From contig JAZBQD010000030.1 in the NCBI GenBank assembly GCA_036583965.1, forward strand, positions 85,812,800 through 85,876,799: DNA of 64,000 nt, in the 5' to 3' direction. Under the pieces are notes generated by a model, which worked only from the letters and a program-made list of their open reading frames with translations, did no database searches and was not told the origin of the DNA. The position numbers and the translations under genes are program-made. Of the stretch, positions 52,028-63,895 are shown one piece after another (positions within the stretch are counted from its first letter, which is position 1; every line of letters starts with the position of its first letter). The DNA comes from Prunella strophiata. Its lineage: Eukaryota > Chordata > Aves > Passeriformes > Prunellidae.

Positions 52028-52757
52028 GTATAAACCACCACAAATTTTTCACATGTGGTTGCATAGATGCAGAATACAGATCCTTGCTTGCTTGGGTCAC
52101 CACGTTGCAGGAATCCAGTATGTGTTTCCATGTAGAACTCTTGTGTTTGCTTTATTTTAACTATTGGGCTTTATTGGACAATTAGAAGAGAACATGAAAG
52201 GCAAAAATCTCAATGATCTTGTGAAATCATAAGTCATGTTTTTAACATTGCCTTTATACAATATTTGTGTCATTAAGGGGCAGCACATACACTTATTCTA
52301 CCTTATACACCTTAGTCTGTTCTGTGAGATAATGCTGGATTTTGTAGAATGAGATAAGGTGTCAATGGCTTATTTGAAAATTGCTAACTGGGTTGTGATA
52401 GACAATCAGTTGACCACATGCTGTTCCCATTACAGTTGGCATACGTATGGATTGTTCCCTGATGTTTCTCAGCATTTGCATTCACTCAGAATTCTGCCAT
52501 GCGTTTTCATTAAAGTAGCACCCAAAGAGTAGTTTGGTTTCTTCTCTTTTATTAAGAAAAGAATTATTATTTGATCATATTACTCTTAAATAAGTGTTCT
52601 GCCATTGGCACCTTGCTTTAAGAAGTTCCAAAGAGAGAGAGAGACTTATGTTTTATACAGTAAGACTTGACCATTTACATTGCAATAAATACATAATCTA
52701 CATTGTAAGGAGGAGCACAGATTTTTTTTTTGTTTGCTCTGAACATGCCCAGGAATT

Positions 52758-52778
52758 CAGTCTACCTCAGGTAGACTG
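52758..52778. repeat. Perfect inverted repeat, 10-bp arms, 1-nt centre
   Basis: CAGTCTACCT, a central C, then AGGTAGACTG. The arms are exact reverse complements with almost no loop, giving a cruciform-type palindrome rather than a stem-loop terminator. No gene is nearby. Confidence 0.95.
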
Positions 52779-53225
52779 ACATACTGGGTTTTTCTCCCTT
52801 TTGTTCTGAGGAGCTGGGAGCTGCAGTACAGTAGTAGGGTGCACTAGGATAGGACTTTCCAAACTAGATGAGGAGAGGATTCATTTAAATGGCAATGTGC
52901 AGCCGAAGAAAATGTCTTTTATTTTTCCTAGCAGGATCATGAGATTTTGGAAATGGATGTGTGAAATTGAGAAATTGATTTTAAGGTGTTGGGAACCTGG
53001 ATGTTATTAGGACTTACCTGAAGAAGTATAGAAATGGATTATCAATTTCCGGGTAGCTTTACAGGACTGTATTCCCACAGTTCCAATACCAGCAAAATTA
53101 GGTGTAATCTACAGCTGAGAAAATTTAATCTTTTGTCACATAACTTTCAGTGTGTTTGCTTTTTTTTTTTCTGAGATTTGAATCATGGAGAAGAAAAAGT
53201 GACCCAGGTTCTCTGTGAACATGAA

Positions 53226-53247
53226 TAGTTCTGTGATCCTGTGATGA
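53226..53247 (+). repeat. Possible CR1 3'-tail scrap
   Basis: GTTCTGTGATCCTGTGATGA resembles the terminal tandem 'attctgtgattctgtgat' found at the 3' end of many CR1 copies. No CR1 body is recognised just upstream, so this is weak. Confidence 0.25.
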
Positions 53248-54399
53248 TTTCTGCCTGTCCTTAGTAACTTCAGAATTTCTCTAAATTAAAAAGTATGGCT
53301 GTGATTCCAAAAGGAAAACATAATGCCTGATGACTGCTGAAAAGAAGAGCATGCCTGTTGTGTCCCTACTATGTTTTCAGATAGCAATTCCTAGGAAAAT
53401 AATATTGAAGAGTGCTCATGCAGTTTGACCCACAGGACAGGAAGTTCTGAAATGTTACATTTTTGAAGCTAAGGCAATATCCATGAGTGCTGTTTCAGCT
53501 CCATTGTGCCAATAACCTGCATACATAGAGAAGGTTCTGGCTTTGAATGTTTAATTTTGAATTTTTTTCCTTATTCTCTTGCCAGTATTTTAATATATGC
53601 TGTGGTTGGTTTTTGTTTCATGACAGAGTTGAACTTTCTCAGATGCAGGATGAATCTTGAGAAAGGAAGTTCTTACAGTATTGCTACACTTATTGGAGAC
53701 CAAGGACAACCTCAGGGCTAATTCTCTTTGGAATTGTCTGTAAATGCAGCAACAATTAAAATTGTGAAAAAAGACTGAAAAAGATATGCATTTTCTTATG
53801 CTGAGTGCTTTGCTTGCTCCTCCAGGTGACCTAGCATAGACAGGGATAAAGAAGTGCTTAAAAGAAACCTGGATATAAAATAGATTTACAAGGACCTCTC
53901 CCTTTTCTGTTTTTATTTTTCTCAGACATATCATATCTGTGGACCATCAGGGAAGCTTTCCCACTACTTCAGATTTCAAAGCTACAGGTGGTCTGCAAGC
54001 ATGGCACTTCAAAGAGTGTTTTGATTAAATGAAACAATGTTTTTATAATATGGATCCCAGATCTTTGAACTTTTTTCAGATCAATTCAGCCAACAAAGAT
54101 TCAATTAGGTGAGATCAGAAGACCCGCTTCCATCCTCTGTTTTCATCTGCTGTTCAGCCCTATCTTTTCAAAGAGCTTTAATACAAAACCAGGGCCAATC
54201 ATTTATTTTAATGAGGACCACAATCATAATGATGGTGGTGGTGACGATGGTCCTTGTACTAATAGTAATAAAACACAGTTTACAGCTGGCAGTACTGTTT
54301 GCTTAAAAGAAAACCCTCCAGAAAAAACCCAAAACCAACAAAAAACCAAACCCAACTTGTACAGCCTAAGTAGTATTTTAACTGAATTAGCACATGTTG

Positions 54400-54840
54400 G
54401 CACAAGCTGCGTCTGTATCCGCTACTGAAGCTTATTTAACTGTATGTATCTTGTGGTTTTTTTTTTTTTTTTTTCCCTTCAGTGAAAGAAAAACTGATCC
54501 TAACAGTTTTAAACTTGTTAATTCAAACCATATGTCATAAAGCCAGTCTCCATATGGTGCAACACCACCTTATATTTACAGGGTGCTGCTTTTCCAAACA
54601 TTATTCTAAAAGCTTTATTTGCCCCAAATGTAATAGGTGGTACTGGGCTCCTGAATAGAGCTTTTAAAATTACCTCAAGTGTCTAAATCGCATGCTGATA
54701 TAGCAAAAACACTCTGATTATTAAAAGCTAATTACAGCCTATTTTATTGGCAAAAAGGTGCTAATCAAGTCCTTGACTGAGAGTGTATGCTTAAGAGAAG
54801 AAAAGCATGCTGCCAATCCTCTGTTTCCACACACGGCAAC
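54400..54840. promoter_or_regulatory. Candidate conserved noncoding element
   Basis: Non-repetitive sequence around a T18 run. It contains CTAATTACAG and GTTAATTC homeodomain-like cores, CATATGGTG, and a few retained CpGs (GCTGCGTC, ATCCGCT, AATCGCA, CACGGC). No open frame of note crosses it. It looks like constrained noncoding DNA by texture; conservation was not tested. Confidence 0.32.
54457..54474. repeat. T18 homopolymer
   Basis: Eighteen consecutive T residues inside a candidate conserved block; the run itself is simple low-complexity DNA. Confidence 0.95.
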
Positions 54841-55989
54841 AAAAGATATGTGTAGAAAAAAAAATTCATCACCTAGTAGAGAGACTTTTACAATTTGATC
54901 TTACATGCTTGATTGTCCAAAACTATGTCAGGTTTAGAGAGGGGAGGTAGCCTCTGCTCCTTCTGTCCCTAAGAAAGAAAATAAAAGAAAAAATCTGTAT
55001 TTCTGAATCAAAATTGCTATGGAAAAACTGAAGAAGGTTAAAGAGACTGTTGAGTTTAACCTTTTTTTGCTTCTATCTACCTCTAAAAGAAATTGATGTT
55101 GAAATATTGTTGAATGTCTATATTCACTACAGAAAAAGCTGAAGAATTGCACAGAATTGCTTTTTTGGGGGTCTTTGAAGTCTAATAACACTTTAGTCTG
55201 TTTACTTGATTTCACCCTTCTTTCTCAGGCACTAGAAACTTCCCTTCTTACCCATCCATCTTAGCACCAACCCTCTCTCTACACTGCAGAGCCTTAGGAA
55301 TGGGCAGATGGAATGGATGTGCATTCCTCCTTCAGTTTTTTTGGTGGAACAAGGTGAACCTTAGGCAAGCTTACCTGACAGACAATCTTAAAATGGAGCT
55401 TCAGGCAGATGGCATGTGATAATCTACACTTAATTGCTTGATGCATGCAGGAAAGAGTTGCTATGTTGAAACACGTCATTCATGACTTGTTCTAGGTTTT
55501 TTCTTTGCATCCAGTGACAAAAAAAAAAATATTCTGCATTACTGAGTCTGAGGAATAGTTTACAAATTCCATTTCTTTCCACTTTGCTCAGTAGATGCTC
55601 ATTCCAGCCCCCATATAAGCTGTAAAGATTTACCTTGGAAAACATAGCAGAGTGTGCACATGTATCAGCCAGAAAGGAACCCTGCAGCCAGAGTGAGGAC
55701 TGGTAGATTGAAACCATTATCACTCATCATTTCTCACATGTGTAAGCCTGCTTCACAGTCAGTCTCTCTTGGCTTGCTCTTCTCTTTGTGTGCTGTATGG
55801 TTAAAGTGAGACTTTCCTGCTCCTGCTAGGAAGGTTCTTGGCTATGTGATTTTAAAGGCTACACAAGTATATAATTTTCTAAAGAAGGACCCACAAACCA
55901 CTAACAAGCCTTAAACTATTGACACATGTGAAATCAAATTCTCTGATCATTTATACCACAGTAACTAAATCTATCCTAGTGAATCTAGA

Positions 55990-56020
55990 ATAGCTCCAAA
56001 CCATTCTATGAGTCTATGAT
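55990..56020 (+). repeat. Possible CR1 3'-terminal scrap
   Basis: AACCATTCTATGAGTCTATG ending in AT matches the common CR1 3' terminus 'accattctatgattctatgat', with one change in the tandem octamer. The upstream 100 bp is too diverged to confirm a CR1 body. Confidence 0.45.
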
Positions 56021-59000
56021 TGGCATCGAGGGAGCTACTTCTGGCTACTCACTGGTAAAGCTGGAGACAGAATTTGACCATAGAAACATTATTATTTAGC
56101 TCATTAATCACCAAGGAAACTTGCTAACAGAACAATCCAACCGGTTTTCATTATTTCATTTATAATCTTATTAGAAACAGAATTCTAAATTGCATGCAGA
56201 GAATTCAGCAGGAAGAAAACAGACAGCATTTAGCAAGCAGTCAACCTATTTCCAGTCTAATAAGTTAATAGCAACATTCTTGCAGAAGCTCATGTGAATA
56301 AAAGCAAAATACAATAGCATTCTGAAATGAAAAAGAGAAAGAGAAGCACATAAATGAATGAAATAGTTTTGCTGTATAATGCCACTGGTTAAAAAAATGC
56401 TTATTGCTTTCAACAGTCTCCCACTTAGATGAAGCTACCAACCAATTAACCTTCAGAGTACACAATGCTTTCTTAATACAATAGTTGTGAATGGATCAGT
56501 GTAAGAATGATGCATTGTGTATCATTTGAATACATGCTGAAGAGAATGGACTCAAATAAAGAAACCAAGCTCAAGATATAAACAAAATATAAATGTTAAC
56601 ATATGCCTCCGTTCAAAAGAAACTGATGAGCCTACTATATGATGTAGTGCCACAGTTGCCTAAAGATGACCTCTAACCAAGACCAAGAAATAGGAAAATG
56701 CTATGATTTATGATGGTAGATTAGCTAGGAGATTATTTCAGTCAGGGAAGTTGTCCTTTCTGGTAAGAGCTCAGTCAAGTTTCTCCTGGTGCATCTTATA
56801 TGTAAGTTTTGTTAGTTTTGATAGCAGTGAAATTAAGAGGTTTGTTTGATGCTTAAGCCACTATTAATAGAGAGCAAACAAAAAAAGTAATGTCCTGCAG
56901 ACTGGTTGGATTTTTAAAAAATTTCTGCCTCAGATTATTGTAGATTTTTCATATTTTATTTTCTAGTCCTCCACTATATTCAGGAACATATGCTGCCTAC
57001 TAAACTGCCAGGAAAATACCTCAATTCTAATGCCTGATGGCATTTTCATTGGATATTTTAAAGGAAGTGGTTTTTGGGTTTTTTAAATATCCTTAGACTT
57101 TACACCATATCAGTTCTCTGCATGATACTTAGTTCTTCTGTGAATGAACTTTTGTACTTGAGAGTAGATGGTAAAAGTGCCCAATCCAGGCAAAAATGAT
57201 CCTGGATTTCAGACCACAGAAGTGCAATATGAGATGGCTGTGATGACTTGCTGTCTCTACCACATGCTTCCTCTGTGCAGTTCAGCAAGTCACTTGATTT
57301 TTCAGCGCCACCTTGGCTGCTCATTTATGGAACAGGAACACTTATAAGTCCTTTATCACACTCTTTGCTTATCTTCTCTATAAGTTGAATGTGTTGCAGG
57401 ATAATAGGAGAGTAGCTGGATCTGCAGAGTGTTGCAATGGAGGCTTTAGCTGGAGCCAGTAGGAACATCTGGAATGCAAACAATAACTGCAGCTGTAGAA
57501 ATAATAATAAATAGGCGGGGAAGAGGAAGGATTATTGGCATGACTTACACATGGACTGTTTAGCTTTTACACATCCCACGTGCCTTTTGCTTTATCACAG
57601 CATGATATTTCCTCAGATCTACATCCTTCAATAATGGTTTTACTTTGAGTTGAGGTATCTGATTGCTAGTCTTCCAAAAAAACCCTCATCTCACCAAATA
57701 ATTGGTATGAGATTTCCAATTCAAGTAACCAAGCTTATATATCTGTGGGGGAAGAGAGATCCATTTGTTTAGGTTCTTTGTAATAGCTATTTAGGACTCT
57801 GAAAAGTTTAATGATATACCACACTCTTAACTGTTGTATTTGCCATTGTGGCTGTATAAATTATATCCTTTATGAAAACTAACTTTGATGCTTTACAGGG
57901 CAGTTATTGCAGCTAGAGGGAGATTTGTCTCCAATTTGGCAAATAAGAAACTGGAGACAAGGAAGCTGATGGCAGGTTCCTGATGGATTTGGGCAGTGTA
58001 ACTACTGTTTCCTCAATAAGCAGAACTGACCAGATTTGCTGGAAAAGTTCTCCATGCAACACATCAGTCTAGAGTGCTAAGTGCCCTTAGCAGTTAGCTC
58101 TCCCTGCCTGAGCAGCCTCATTCTTCCTTTACCTCTGGAAGCTGAGTCCCTGGCAGGAGAGAGAACATGGGCAGTGCCCTCTGCCCTGTGCCTGGCACAG
58201 CTGGCTCACAGAAACTGCTCTTTGCAGCCTCATGGGGCTCCCCAGCAGCCTGGGCTTTCATCTCTGTGATACACACAGGGACTCCAGGGTTTGAGCTGTG
58301 GCTTCCTGGGACAATTCAGCTCTTGCTAGAGAAGTGATAAATTATCTCATAATAAGCTGAGTCATTTAGGTTATATTAGGTTAACTGACCGTCAGCACTT
58401 ATTTTATAACATGAATTACTTATATTGAATTGACCCAGAAGTTTTAGCATCTGAAAAATAATTAATAATAGTATAGAAATTAAATGGGAGGTTGCAGACC
58501 ACTTTTCTTTTTTTCACAATTTCAACTGCTGCCTCTGTTTTTTAACAGAAATCCTCTGAAGTTGCACTTATGGTTATTAATGATAGGGATAATAAAAAAT
58601 TAATCAAATCTTTACAGCTTTAAATAAGAAATTGTGTGTCATTAAAGTATATAACAAACTTAAATGCAATCTTACTTGTAGGGCTTTCCTTTTCTCTTTT
58701 ATTTCTTCTTTAATTTTAATAATATTTGTCTTTTAGGAATTTAAAATTTCATTATGTATAAATGAATACACTTGCATACCCTTGTGTCAGCTAAGGCTTT
58801 AGCTTAAGAAGTGATTTTCCTGATGTGCAATTTGCTAAAAAAAAATGAGAGGAACAGATTGGTGTGATAAATGCTACAGTGACCTGTACAGCTGCATTCC
58901 ACTTTACCAATACAGAAATGACTCTACATAGTCCATCAAGTAAAACTATGGCTTTATGTAAGGATAAACAAGGCATTTGTTTATTCATTTTTAAAATAAC

Positions 59001-60049
59001 ACGATTTTTAAATAATCAAGATAAAAAGGTCACATATTTATTAATATGTAGTTCACTTCTCATTACTTTGGTAATATTATGCAACTGTTGCCTTTCTGCT
59101 GCCAGTTCTTTGCATTCCCTTAATGTGCTCCTCCTATCCTTTTATGTGTCAAATGTTACTATGCTTTTTTGTTTTATTCAAGCTGAATATATTAACCTCT
59201 GCAAGACTTACTAGAAGGCAATACTTTTCCTCCAGAAGCTAGAAGAAGAATTTGAAAGGAAAAAACCCAAAATCCACCACGCTACAAATTTACATGGCCT
59301 GCATCAGCAGCTTCTTTTTAAACTGACTTTCTAAGTAGTAAATTTTACATTGGAATCCTTATATTTATTAACTTAAAAATGCTTAAAGGCCCAGAAGAAG
59401 TTTATGTTTGAGTCATTATTAGTCATTCAGCTTCTCTCTCTAGAGACTATGACATCTTTGACAAGGGATATACATGCAAACACAGCATTTCCTTTAGGAA
59501 CAAGAACATTCCCTGACAATGTCTTGGGTAACCTTAATAAGAAAATGATTATGATATTTTACTGTTAGCCTTTTTTTCCAGAAGAGATGTTTATATTTCA
59601 GTGAGTCAAACATCTTAGCATTTGGCATCTCTGGTTGACGTTATTCTAAATCCAAAGGAAAGGGCTCACACATGGATGGGACAGTTGGAAAAAGATGATG
59701 TTCATGTTTCTGGAGTTATGTGCACAGATGCACAGGGATGTAAATATGTTTTATGAATGCTTTCAGACACAGTGATGTTAATGGATTTGTAGAGAAAATG
59801 CTGAAGATGAAGCATATCATTCAGGTAGAATAATTCTGTACTCTGATTCAGGTGTAAATCATTGAAGTAATGAATTGCATCACTTTTCATTAAAAATGTG
59901 AGATAAGAAAACAGCAGTTGGGTTTGCTGTGATTCAACTGCAAAATGTTAAAAATATTTCTTAATCAACCATCTTAAAAGACACAGGCTCTGTAAACAGT
60001 TGGTAATGATACAAATTAAGGAGACTAATAACCTAATTCACACTGGAGC

Positions 60050-60112
60050 TGATGTCACAGACATATTAAGATTTTCTGGACTTGTGGTGAATATTGCCAA
60101 GGTCACAGAAAG
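60050..60112 (-). repeat. Possible inverted MIR-type SINE scrap
   Basis: ACAGACATATTAAGATTTTC, a gap, then ATTGCCAAGGTCACAGAAAG. These parallel the antisense MIR phrases 'cacagagaggttaagtgact' and 'ttgcccaaggtcacacag'. Order and spacing are right but identity is low. Confidence 0.38.
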
Positions 60113-60399
60113 ACAATATATTTCCTCAGTTATGGAAGGATTTTTGATTATATTAGTAATTTTTTGACTGTTTTTACAGAGGCAATTGAACAACTCTTGA
60201 ATGTATCTCTCCTCTCCTGATCTTTGACATTTTGTTTAAATATTTAGTGCTACTGCAGTTTGAATACCAGATACTAAACTGGAATAGCTGAGAATATATG
60301 GTGAAGAGGTGCTCATCTCTTTGGGTTTAGCTGGAACCAATATGGAAATTTTCTTTAATTCTTATGTGACTTGCTACAGAACATCATGATTTCGCATTA

Positions 60400-61345
60400 G
60401 GTCCAGAACCTGACATCTGCTGGAAAAGAGTCACAGCAAGCTGCAAGCAGCAGGGGTCTCTTGGAGTGCATCAAGGATAACCTAATCCAGAAAATCCTTC
60501 ACCAATGAGAGGAGATGTTTTGCTGGATCTGTTGCTCACCAGCTCAGAGGAGCTTACAGGGTCCATACTCATGGTAGCCTGAGTTCCAGTGATCATGCCC
60601 TGGTGAAAATCATGATCTGAAGGGATAAGGACAGAAAAGGTAAAGTCAAGGTCTTAAAACTTCCAAGAGCGAAACTTTCTGTTCTTTAAGGGAGTAGTAG
60701 CTGGGAGCCTTCAGGAAACTGCCCTCAGGAATGAAGAAGCAGAAGATAATTATCAGCTATTTAAAGGTATTTTTCTTAGAGCACAAGAGTTCTCACTTCC
60801 CATTTGCAAGAAATCATGCAAGGAAGGCAGGACACCAGCATACCAGAGTAAGGTCCTCCTGGTCAAACTAAAATACAAGGGAAATGCATCCACAGTGCAA
60901 GGAGGTACACATGTCTTGGGAAAGAATATAGGGATACTGCTCAGGAGTATAAGGGGTGGGATCAGAAAAGGTAAGGCACAGCTGGAGATAAATTTGTTGA
61001 GCTTTGTGATGAATAATAACAAAGGATTTTGAAGTAATTTAGCCACAAAAGGAGAACAAAAATATTCTACTGCACTGGTAAATGAGACATGAAAACTGGT
61101 GACAACTGACATGGAGAAGGCTGAAAACCTTTTTCCCCAGTTTTCACTGACAATTGCTCTTCCCATATCTTTCAAGGCCACAAATCTCAAGGCAGGGACT
61201 AGGGGAATGAAGTCCCACCCATCATAGGGAAAAATCAGATTTGTGACAATCTGAGACACCTGACCATGGAACCCAATGAGAGGTCCTGAAGGAACAGGTA
61301 GGGGTAGTTGCTAAGCTGCTTTCCAAAACTCTTGGAAGTATTTAT
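60400..61345 (+). mobile_element. CR1 LINE fragment, + strand, decayed
   Basis: The + strand follows the CR1 ORF2 text upstream of and into the reverse-transcriptase region. Landmarks in order: CTGCAAGCAGCAGGGGTCTC with TTGGAGTGCATCAAGGATAA (endonuclease C-terminal side), CAGTGATCATGCCCTGGTGA, AAGGCACAGCTGGAGATAAA, ATGGAGAAGGCTGAAAACC, then GGTCCTGAAGGAACAGG and TTGCTAAGCTGCTTTCC. In protein terms these are relics of L-CSDHALV, KAQLEINL, DMEKAE and VLKEL. Multiple stops and frameshifts break the frame, so it cannot encode a working enzyme. It lacks the usual CR1 3' end. A 168-codon frame on the - strand (60753-61259) is antisense to it. Confidence 0.85.
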
Positions 61346-62548
61346 TAAATGCAAGAGATAGTAGGTAAAAGAAATATTTAAAACATTAAAATAAATAAAA
61401 ATAATTAGTATTAATTAAAAAGAAAAATAAGTTGGGTCTTAATTATTAATCGTAAAGAGATACTATAATTATAAGGAACAAAACTTCCGAGAGTATATCA
61501 ATATAAAAAGAATTTGAATTAGCCAGCAGGTCCATAATGAATATTTCAAAAGCTAGTGTTCAAAATAAAAATGTTTATGTTTCTATTAAGAACAAATTCA
61601 GAAGTGGAGTAATGGTATAAATAGAACTGACTCTAAAACTACTAAAATGGGTAAATAAAAGCAGTATCTTGATGCATTGTATTTAATTAGAGCTATGAAA
61701 ATAGATTAAAATGTACATTGAAATTAATGAAATCCAATTTTTAATAGATTTAAACGTTATTTTTTTAATTATTAGAGAAGTGACACTACAAATTACTTTA
61801 AATGAATGATGTCTGAGATATCCTAAATCTATGTTATCAAGTTTACTGATCAAGAAAGGTTATTTCTAGCTTCTACAAGGCTGTCTTAAGTCTGTTGTTT
61901 AAGCCATAATGTTTCTAACACCCCTGGCAATTTTCAAAAAACACTAAAGCAGAAAAACCCCCTCACACCTCAAGCTTGGTTTGGAATTAAGTAGATGTAT
62001 TTTATCACATATTTTTGAGGAAAAAAAAAAAAAAAAGGAAGTAGTTTTTATGACAGCATAAAATATGCAGGGAAATGGGAATAAAACAAGAGGTGTTCTG
62101 GCTTTCTAAATAATTACTTTATTGAGAAAGATGGCTGGAAATTATTAGCTCTGGTGATGACCAGACACAGAGGGGCTCAATGTTTGCTGCTGCTTTTGCT
62201 TGTGGTTGCCTCTGCTCTCTGTATGGAAGAAGGTGGCCTCTAAAGGCTAACCCTGCCTGTCTAGTCCAGGCACATGAATGAGCTGCTCAAAAACTCCTTC
62301 AGAAGCCTTTGTGTACTTACCTCTTTCTGTTGCATGTGAGAGCAACACAGTGTGCTCAATTTAGAAGGACTGATTTCACCAAATGACTAATTTTAAGCAC
62401 AAACCAGGCAGGACCATCAGGCTGACTGGTACCATCTTCCACGCTGTTTTCCAAAGCAGTTGTTAATATGTGAGCATTTAATTAGGTTGTCTGGATGTTT
62501 TGTGATTTCTCCAAAATGTGTGTGGAGGAAAAGAGAGATATCTGGTGG
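61346..62548. other. AT-rich sequence between two CR1 copies
   Basis: Very AT-rich single-copy-looking DNA, especially 61370-61800, with an A16 run at 62021-62036. No gene, SINE scrap or CR1 3' tail is recognised. It separates two oppositely oriented CR1 fragments that overlap in the part of CR1 they represent, so it is not the interior of one inverted element. Confidence 0.6.
62021..62036. repeat. A16 homopolymer
   Basis: Sixteen consecutive A residues in the AT-rich spacer between the two CR1 fragments. No retroposed body is recognised. Confidence 0.95.
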
Positions 62549-63895
62549 ACATCCCCCCTTTTCAGGTACTTTTATACCTTATACCTGATAAGGTTCCCTC
62601 TCAGTCATCTCTTCTCAAGGCTGAACAGACCCAGTTCCCTCAGCCTTTCCTCGTGTAAGGGATGCTTCAGTTCCTTAATCATTTTTGTTACTCTCCACCA
62701 GACACAGCACTCCAGGTGTGCCTCAGAGGGCTGAGTAGAGGGACAGGATCACCTCCCTCAACCTGCTGGCAATGCTCTTCCTAATGCTCATGTCTTTGCT
62801 GAATTTTGGATAGCTCTTCTCTGCCCATGTCCCCAACTAGGTCAACCCCTTACCAAGGGCTGCACAGGACCTCTGGGGTATCAACCACTCCTCCCAGCTT
62901 TGTGTCACCAGTGAATTTGCTGAGGAGGCATCTGCACCTTTTTTCAAATCATTGATGAGTAAGCTAAACAATACTGGGCCCAGTGTTGAACCTTGGGGGA
63001 CAGCAGCTAGTGACAGGCATCCAACTAGACACTGTGCCACTGAATGAAAACCTTCTGGGATCTGCCATTCAGCCAGTTCTCAATCCACTCACCCAGGCCC
63101 CACTGCCTGAATTTGTCTATGAGGCTGTTGTGAGAGACAGTGTCAGAAGCTGTGCTGAAGACAAGGTGGACAACATCCACTGCTCTTCCCTCATCCATCC
63201 AGGTAGTTGTTTCATCGCAGAAGGCAATGTCAAGCATGATTTACCTTCAGTGAAGCCATGCTGACTACTCCTGATCACTTTCTTGTCATCTGTGTGGGTA
63301 GAAAAGGCCTCCAGAATGAGGCATTCCATCACCTTTCTAGGGATCAAGGTAGCGATGATGAGCCAGTAGTTCCCTGGGTGCTGCTTCTTGCTCTTGTTGA
63401 TGACTTGGGTGATTTTTGCTTTCTTCCAGTCCTCAGGCACCTCTCCTGGTCACCACAACCTTTCAAAGATGATCCTGAGTGATCCTGAGTACTGATGACC
63501 TCGCTATAGTGTCCTCCAGCTCTCTCAGCACTGGTGGATGCACCCCATCAGAGTCCATGGATCTGTGTCTGTCAAGCTTGCCTAGATATTCTCCAATCCA
63601 ATCCTCCTGGACCAAGGGAAAGTCTTCCCTCCAACATGCTTTACCCTGGTCTCCTGGGTCAGAGATTCCTGAGGGCTGGACTGGTCTTTTAAGACCAGTA
63701 CAAAGAAGGTGTTCAATACCTCTGACTTTTCTGTGTCCCTCTATACCAGGGTCTGCCCTTCATTTAGTAACAGGCCCACATTATCCTTGGCTTTCCTTGT
63801 GTTATTGTTCCATTTCAAGAAGCTGTCGTTGACAAGAAGTTTCCCTTTTCATCCTTGGCCAGATTTAATTACAGCCGGATTTCTTTTTCTTTAGA
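62549..63895 (-). mobile_element. CR1 LINE fragment, - strand, with dead reverse transcriptase
   Basis: Read on the - strand this follows CR1 ORF2 from just before the reverse transcriptase nearly to the ORF end. Relics in order are MPEDWKKAKITQVINKSKKQ (63440 downward), HGFTEGKSCLT, DEGRAVDVVHLVFS, DTVSHNSLIDKF, IENWLNGR and GSTLGPVLFSLLINDL. The text then runs to the DNA phrase for LRELGLFSLEKR near 62.6 kb. Several frameshifts separate these blocks. The catalytic block A usually reads LDFSKAFD but here reads LVFSTASD. The FADD box reads FTGD when the frame is followed. Both changes remove catalytic aspartates. The final 3' UTR with its octamer tail is missing, and the 5' part is truncated. 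It is an inactive fossil retrotransposon. Confidence 0.93.
63471..63490. repeat. 10-bp tandem duplication inside the CR1 copy
   Basis: GATCCTGAGT occurs twice in perfect tandem within the CR1 copy. It is a small slippage duplication that shifts the frame of the remnant by one base (10 bp insertion). Confidence 0.95.

Larger units (their letters stand above)
50643..54399. other. Unique noncoding sequence
   Basis: No gene is recognised. Simple repeats, a short inverted repeat and a possible CR1 3'-tail scrap are listed separately. A T10 run lies near 53161-53170. Frames reach 128 codons (51799-52185, +), but that one reads through the CA/TA microsatellite. Confidence 0.55.
54841..60399. other. 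Unique AT-rich noncoding sequence
   Basis: No gene is recognised. A possible CR1 tail scrap (about 56.0 kb) and a possible inverted MIR scrap (about 60.05-60.11 kb) are the only repeat-like signals. A short GC-elevated stretch lies at about 58.08-58.3 kb. Frames up to 116 codons show no family similarity. Confidence 0.55.

Noticed and set aside
51799..52185. 128-codon open frame crossing the CA/TA microsatellite
   Set aside because: Its middle is pure Thr-His and Tyr-Ile repeat from the simple repeat, and frames on the opposite strand are equally open. There is no domain similarity.
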